From Clostridium formicaceticum (GTDB lineage Bacteria > Bacillota > Clostridia > Peptostreptococcales > Natronincolaceae), in contig NZ_CP017603.1 of the NCBI RefSeq assembly GCF_001854185.1, positions 3,844,001 through 3,908,000 on the forward strand: a stretch of 64,000 bases of DNA, in the 5' to 3' direction. Shown in pieces: positions 60,978-64,000 of this stretch. How positions within the stretch are numbered: the stretch's first letter is position 1; each line of letters begins with the position of its first letter. A model generated the notes under the pieces. It was given only the letters and a program-made list of their open reading frames with translations. It did no database searches and was not told the origin of the DNA. Made by a program: the position numbers and the translations under genes.

Positions 60978-61007
60978 AATATAGCATATTTGACAAAGTT
61001 TTGTCAA
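60978..61007 (-). promoter_or_regulatory. Promoter overlapping a palindrome, upstream of the opp relic
   Basis: TTGACA, 18-base spacer, TATATT on the minus strand. The -35 box lies in the palindrome TTGACAAAGTTTTGTCAA (60990-61007), a likely operator. It drove the now-collapsed opp operon. Confidence 0.6.
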
Positions 61008-61156
61008 GCTATAACTAAAAATATTTCATTAATTTTTAGGGCAACAAGACATTTTATTAACAATAAAAGGCTGAAAAAGCAGTCCAAGGTCTGTTTCTAA
61101 ACAGAATGATATCACCCTCTCTTTTAACAGATCTACGGTTTTAGTTCTATTCAAAT

Positions 61157-62077
61157 CTATTGAAACCTTTTCAAATCATCTTTACCAAATCTCCACTCTG
61201 GCGTAAGTAAATCTTCACCAAAGTTTAAAGAATACCAAGGACTTAAATCTTTATCCTCAGTGTTTTTAAGAATATGTATATCCTGAGCTGGCATATAGCT
61301 TTGTGCCAGCATAAATAACTTTTCACCCGTTGATTTATTCTCTACTATATCGACAACAATCACACAATGTCCAGGACTTCCTCCTTGGATAAATACATCG
61401 CCAATCTCCATATCTTCTATAGAAACTTTTTTCAATTCCTGCGATAAAGACAATGTGCCAGCATAAGCAAATACCATGTCTAAGTATTTTCTAAAATCTA
61501 TATAATCATTAGAATAATTTGTCCTTTTTACCCAACTAACATTGTTATGATCTACTGATATTCTGTAGCCCTCCATCCATTTGCTATATTGAGCTGAAAA
61601 CCCATTGGTAAAATTGAAAGAGATTTTATCATATAATCCCTGTCCATATAAATACTCAGCCTTTAGTCTAATTACCGCATCAGCACACTGCTGTAAATCC
61701 CTATCACCAACGTCTATATCTATTACTGCCTCATGTACATCTCTTTTCTTCTCCCTACCATCATAGTAAAGTACTTTTGCTCCATGGGGTTTTACAGGTA
61801 GCTTTCTTAAATAACTGCCAAAGGATTCCTCTGCTATTTCAACTCTTTCAAAACCTTCAGGTGGAAGCACTCTTGTAAGAAGTGTCGTTCCATCTGCAAC
61901 TATTTTACTAGCTTGCTCAACCAGCGTACCTTGGCTGTCTTGAGACAATGGTTCTCTGATTGTAGGTGTACTTATGTTTTCATCCCTTGGACTGTTGCTT
62001 TTAGTCGTGCAGGCTGTAAGGGACTGTAAAACCATAAATAAAAACATAAATAATACTATAAAACTTTTCCTCATCAT
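61157..62077 (-). CDS. DUF4846 lipoprotein
   Basis: 306 residues. Lipoprotein signal ending LQSLTACTT (lipobox LTAC, Cys near residue 23). The mature part contains the DUF4846 pattern: PPEGFERVEIAEESFGSYLRKLPVKPHG, VLYYDGREKK, AVIDIDVGDRDLQQCADAVIRLKAEYLYG and MEIGDVFIQGGSPGHCVIVVD near residue 230. The last motif with its His-Cys looks like a hydrolase-type site, but no function is established. It is anchored outside the cell membrane. Single gene. Confidence 0.88.
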   Translation of the reverse strand: MMRKSFIVLFMFLFMVLQSLTACTTKSNSPRDENISTPTIREPLSQDSQGTLVEQASKIVADGTTLLTRVLPPEGFERVEIAEESFGSYLRKLPVKPHGAKVLYYDGREKKRDVHEAVIDIDVGDRDLQQCADAVIRLKAEYLYGQGLYDKISFNFTNGFSAQYSKWMEGYRISVDHNNVSWVKRTNYSNDYIDFRKYLDMVFAYAGTLSLSQELKKVSIEDMEIGDVFIQGGSPGHCVIVVDIVENKSTGEKLFMLAQSYMPAQDIHILKNTEDKDLSPWYSLNFGEDLLTPEWRFGKDDLKRFQ

Positions 62078-62177
62078 TCTTACACCTCTTTTTTCAGTTC
62101 TTTTAAGATGACTATATCATGATTAGAAGGACAAGTTAAGTGTATTTTTATATATAGTATGGCTTCCCCTAGATTTT

Positions 62178-63488
62178 CTATATTGCAGGATTAAAATTAT
62201 CTGGAGAGTTCATCTTATCTTTTGCTATCCATAAACCCAGTGCTGGTGTTCTTACAAAATAAATTTCTTCTCCATTTTCAAGGATATTAAATCCGTCTTT
62301 CAATGTTTTGGGATCATATAACTTATAAGCTTCTTCAATATTTATATGTTTATATCCTACAAACTCTATTTCTTCTTTCGTGATATAATCAGTATTGGTT
62401 GCATAAGTAACAGAAAATCGTCCATCCGTAGAGCCTTGTATCAAATGTGCAGCTACCATCATACTATTCCCAAAGGCATCTTTATTAAATAAATCTAGTA
62501 CATAGTCTCTTCCTTTATAACCATACTTTCTAATTTGAACATCGACTTCGTCATTTTCTCCAAAATGCTTTACGCCTGGAGCAAGAAGAATTAATTCTCC
62601 GCCGTCTGCAATTGCTTTTCTTGTACGGTAAATACCCTTATTTCCAACCCAAGTTGTTTTAAGTTCATGTTCATCAAGATAAGCAACAACCTTTTTTACA
62701 GGTTTTTCTAAATAAGTAATGTTTAATTTCTGTGATAGTTTTACGGCTTCTTCAAAAATTCTTCTTGATCTCCCAATGTATAAGCCATTTAAACATACTT
62801 CATTACTTTTTTCTGTAGTCACTGTAAGGAAGTAGATAAGAGGAATTTCATTTAAAAAGTTCTCTTGTGCGTAATCAAATACCCTTCTGGCAGGGGTTTT
62901 ATCTTTTCCCATAGCTTTTTCCATGCCGCATACAGCACTTAGCATATGGGTTTTATTAATCATCTGCCTTCCTCCCACACCTACAAAAATATTTTTACTA
63001 TAGTTTGCCATACCCACTACTTCATGTGGTACTACCTGCCCTATAGACAAAATCAAATCATATTCTCCACTGACTAATTTTTTGTTCACTTCCACTTCAA
63101 TGTCTGTAACAAATAACCCTTCAGAAATTTCATTCACAACTTCTTTAGGAATATTACCTAGCGAAACTGTATCTTTACGCCAATCATGATTCATAAAACA
63201 TTCTTTAGGTATTTCGCTGCCAAACATTTTTAATCGTTCTTCCTCACTTAAGGGCATATGTGTCCCAAGGGCAGGAATGATATCTATGGCAAACTTATCG
63301 CTATATTTTTTTTAAATTATTTTTGTAATTTCTCCTGCCATAGAGTAGTAGCGTGTAAAATCAGGAGGAATGATAAGTACCTTTCTTATTATATTTAGAT
63401 CATAGTTTAAAAAAAATTTATCAATATTTTTTTCAACTTCAGCTAAGCTAATTGATACATCTTCATTGATTAAATAGAACTCCTTCAC
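62178..63488 (-). pseudogene. LarA-like nickel-pincer racemase, broken
   Basis: The intact 3' part (62178-63257) holds most of LarA, including SIGQVVPHEVVGMANYSKN, GRQMINKTHMLSAVCG and the late ELILLAPGVKHFGE region. The N-terminal part extends upstream to GTG 63488 (VKEFYLINEDVSISLAE) but has one missing T in a T run at about 63413, plus an in-frame TAA just before KKYSDKFAIDIIPALGTHMP. The family racemises 2-hydroxy acids with the nickel pincer cofactor. It may be a sequencing artefact in part, but two lesions suggest a real pseudogene. Confidence 0.78.
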
Positions 63489-63523
63489 TTGTTAGTCCCC
63501 CTTTTATATGACTCTATTGCTTT

Positions 63524-63584
63524 TAAAAAGGATTTCACCTTACTTTGAAAAGTGTTATAAAAACCTACAAAGCAAGTGAAACCC
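63524..63584 (-). terminator. Terminator of the dehydrogenase gene
   Basis: GGGTTTCACTTGCTTTG pairs imperfectly with CAAAGTAAGGTGAAATCC, followed by T5 on the minus strand, about 40 bases after the dehydrogenase stop. Confidence 0.6.
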
Positions 63585-63622
63585 TATATGCATCTCGTAC
63601 TTTACTCTATACACTTCTTCCT

Positions 63623-64000
63623 TTAATTAAAGTTTAAAACCACTTTGATCACCTTTTCAGGTTCGTCTTTTATTAATTGCAAAGCATCTTGAATTTTTGT
63701 AAAATGAAAAGAATGGGTTTTTAAAATTTCAGGACTTAGCTCTCCAGATTCAAATCCTGAGATCACTTCATCGAATTTATTACAATTAAGTCTAGAGCCA
63801 ACGATCGTAAGTTCTTTTTTAGTGATATCAACTTGAGCAATTTGTGATGGCGCATTTGTAAGACCAATGACGACAATACGGCCTGCAGGTGATGCTAGTT
63901 TTACAGCCTTCTCAAAGGTAGAAGCACTACATACAGTGTCCACAATCACAGGCATCCCTTCATTGTTTGTGAACCCATTTACTGCACCTTCAAGATCTTC
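63623..64000 (-). CDS. Zinc-type alcohol dehydrogenase, C-terminal part (gene runs off the window)
   Basis: The frame is open to base 64000, so the 126 visible residues are the C-terminal end of a medium-chain dehydrogenase. VDTVCSASTFEKAVKLASPAGRIVVIGL is the typical Rossmann end, followed by KKELTIVGSRLNCNKFDEVISGFESGEL and a C-terminal KVVLNFN. The N-terminal catalytic domain with the zinc ligands lies outside. It is upstream of the broken larA gene, and such dehydrogenases often oxidise the same sugar or hydroxy acid. Confidence 0.85.
   Translation of the reverse strand, partial: EDLEGAVNGFTNNEGMPVIVDTVCSASTFEKAVKLASPAGRIVVIGLTNAPSQIAQVDITKKELTIVGSRLNCNKFDEVISGFESGELSPEILKTHSFHFTKIQDALQLIKDEPEKVIKVVLNFN

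Noticed and set aside
1-64000. CRISPR arrays, tRNA or rRNA genes
   Set aside because: No regularly spaced repeats, no cloverleaf-like sequence with an ACCA or GGTTCGAATCC-type arm, and no rRNA segment were noticed on reading; a tRNA scan was not possible.

Overview
The window is low-GC DNA from an anaerobic, spore-forming Clostridia-type Firmicute; the overall style is like Alkaliphilus or Natronincola, which is an inference because no marker here fixes the genus. The evidence is the rpsT-holA-comEC order, CotF-type coat proteins, three T-box leaders, an aspS-gatCAB operon, an ANTAR regulator beside glnA, a radical SAM protein of the tungsten-enzyme maturase type, strong AGGAGG ribosome sites and many intrinsic terminators.

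1-2.9 kb holds rpsT (+) facing holA and comEC (-). 3.0-17.6 kb is an accessory island, nearly all on the minus strand. It contains three ABC exporter/immunity-type modules, a secreted bacteriocin-like protein, a lactococcin-972-type immunity set (ATPase plus large 'bacteriocin-associated' membrane protein), one intact LytTR response regulator, a truncated copy of that regulator at the other end, and three copies of a repeat. In its intact copy the repeat encodes a 30-residue cationic peptide behind a very strong ribosome site; the other two copies are frameshifted. This is the most interesting region.

17.6-35.7 kb is mixed housekeeping: an IS200/IS605 end remnant, two metallo-beta-lactamase-fold proteins (one a lipoprotein resembling the missing C-terminal domain of ComEC), a TPR protein, an alanyl-tRNA editing protein, a PgpA-family protein, a DEAD-box helicase, two coat proteins, a two-P-loop ATPase, a sodium:neurotransmitter-type symporter, a MacB-like ABC system and a nitroreductase.

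35.8-39.5 kb is a thiol/metalloid cluster (ArsP-like permease, two ArsR regulators, CcdA, thioredoxin, and a chromate-transporter relic). 39.5-44.6 kb has a radical SAM maturase, decayed genes, a chimeric ORF, a chemoreceptor and an ANTAR regulator. 44.7-50.8 kb is nitrogen and Asn-tRNA metabolism: glnA with an attenuator in its leader, then aspS-gatC-gatA-gatB under a T-box with an Asn specifier. ilvB-ilvN follow under a T-box that reads as Val. A TnpB element with collapsed partners sits at 53.8-55.6 kb. A Tyr-type T-box precedes a sodium:solute symporter at 56.7 kb. The last 5 kb is decay-rich (a collapsed opp operon and a broken larA) and ends in a partial alcohol dehydrogenase gene. No tRNA, rRNA or CRISPR array was recognised.
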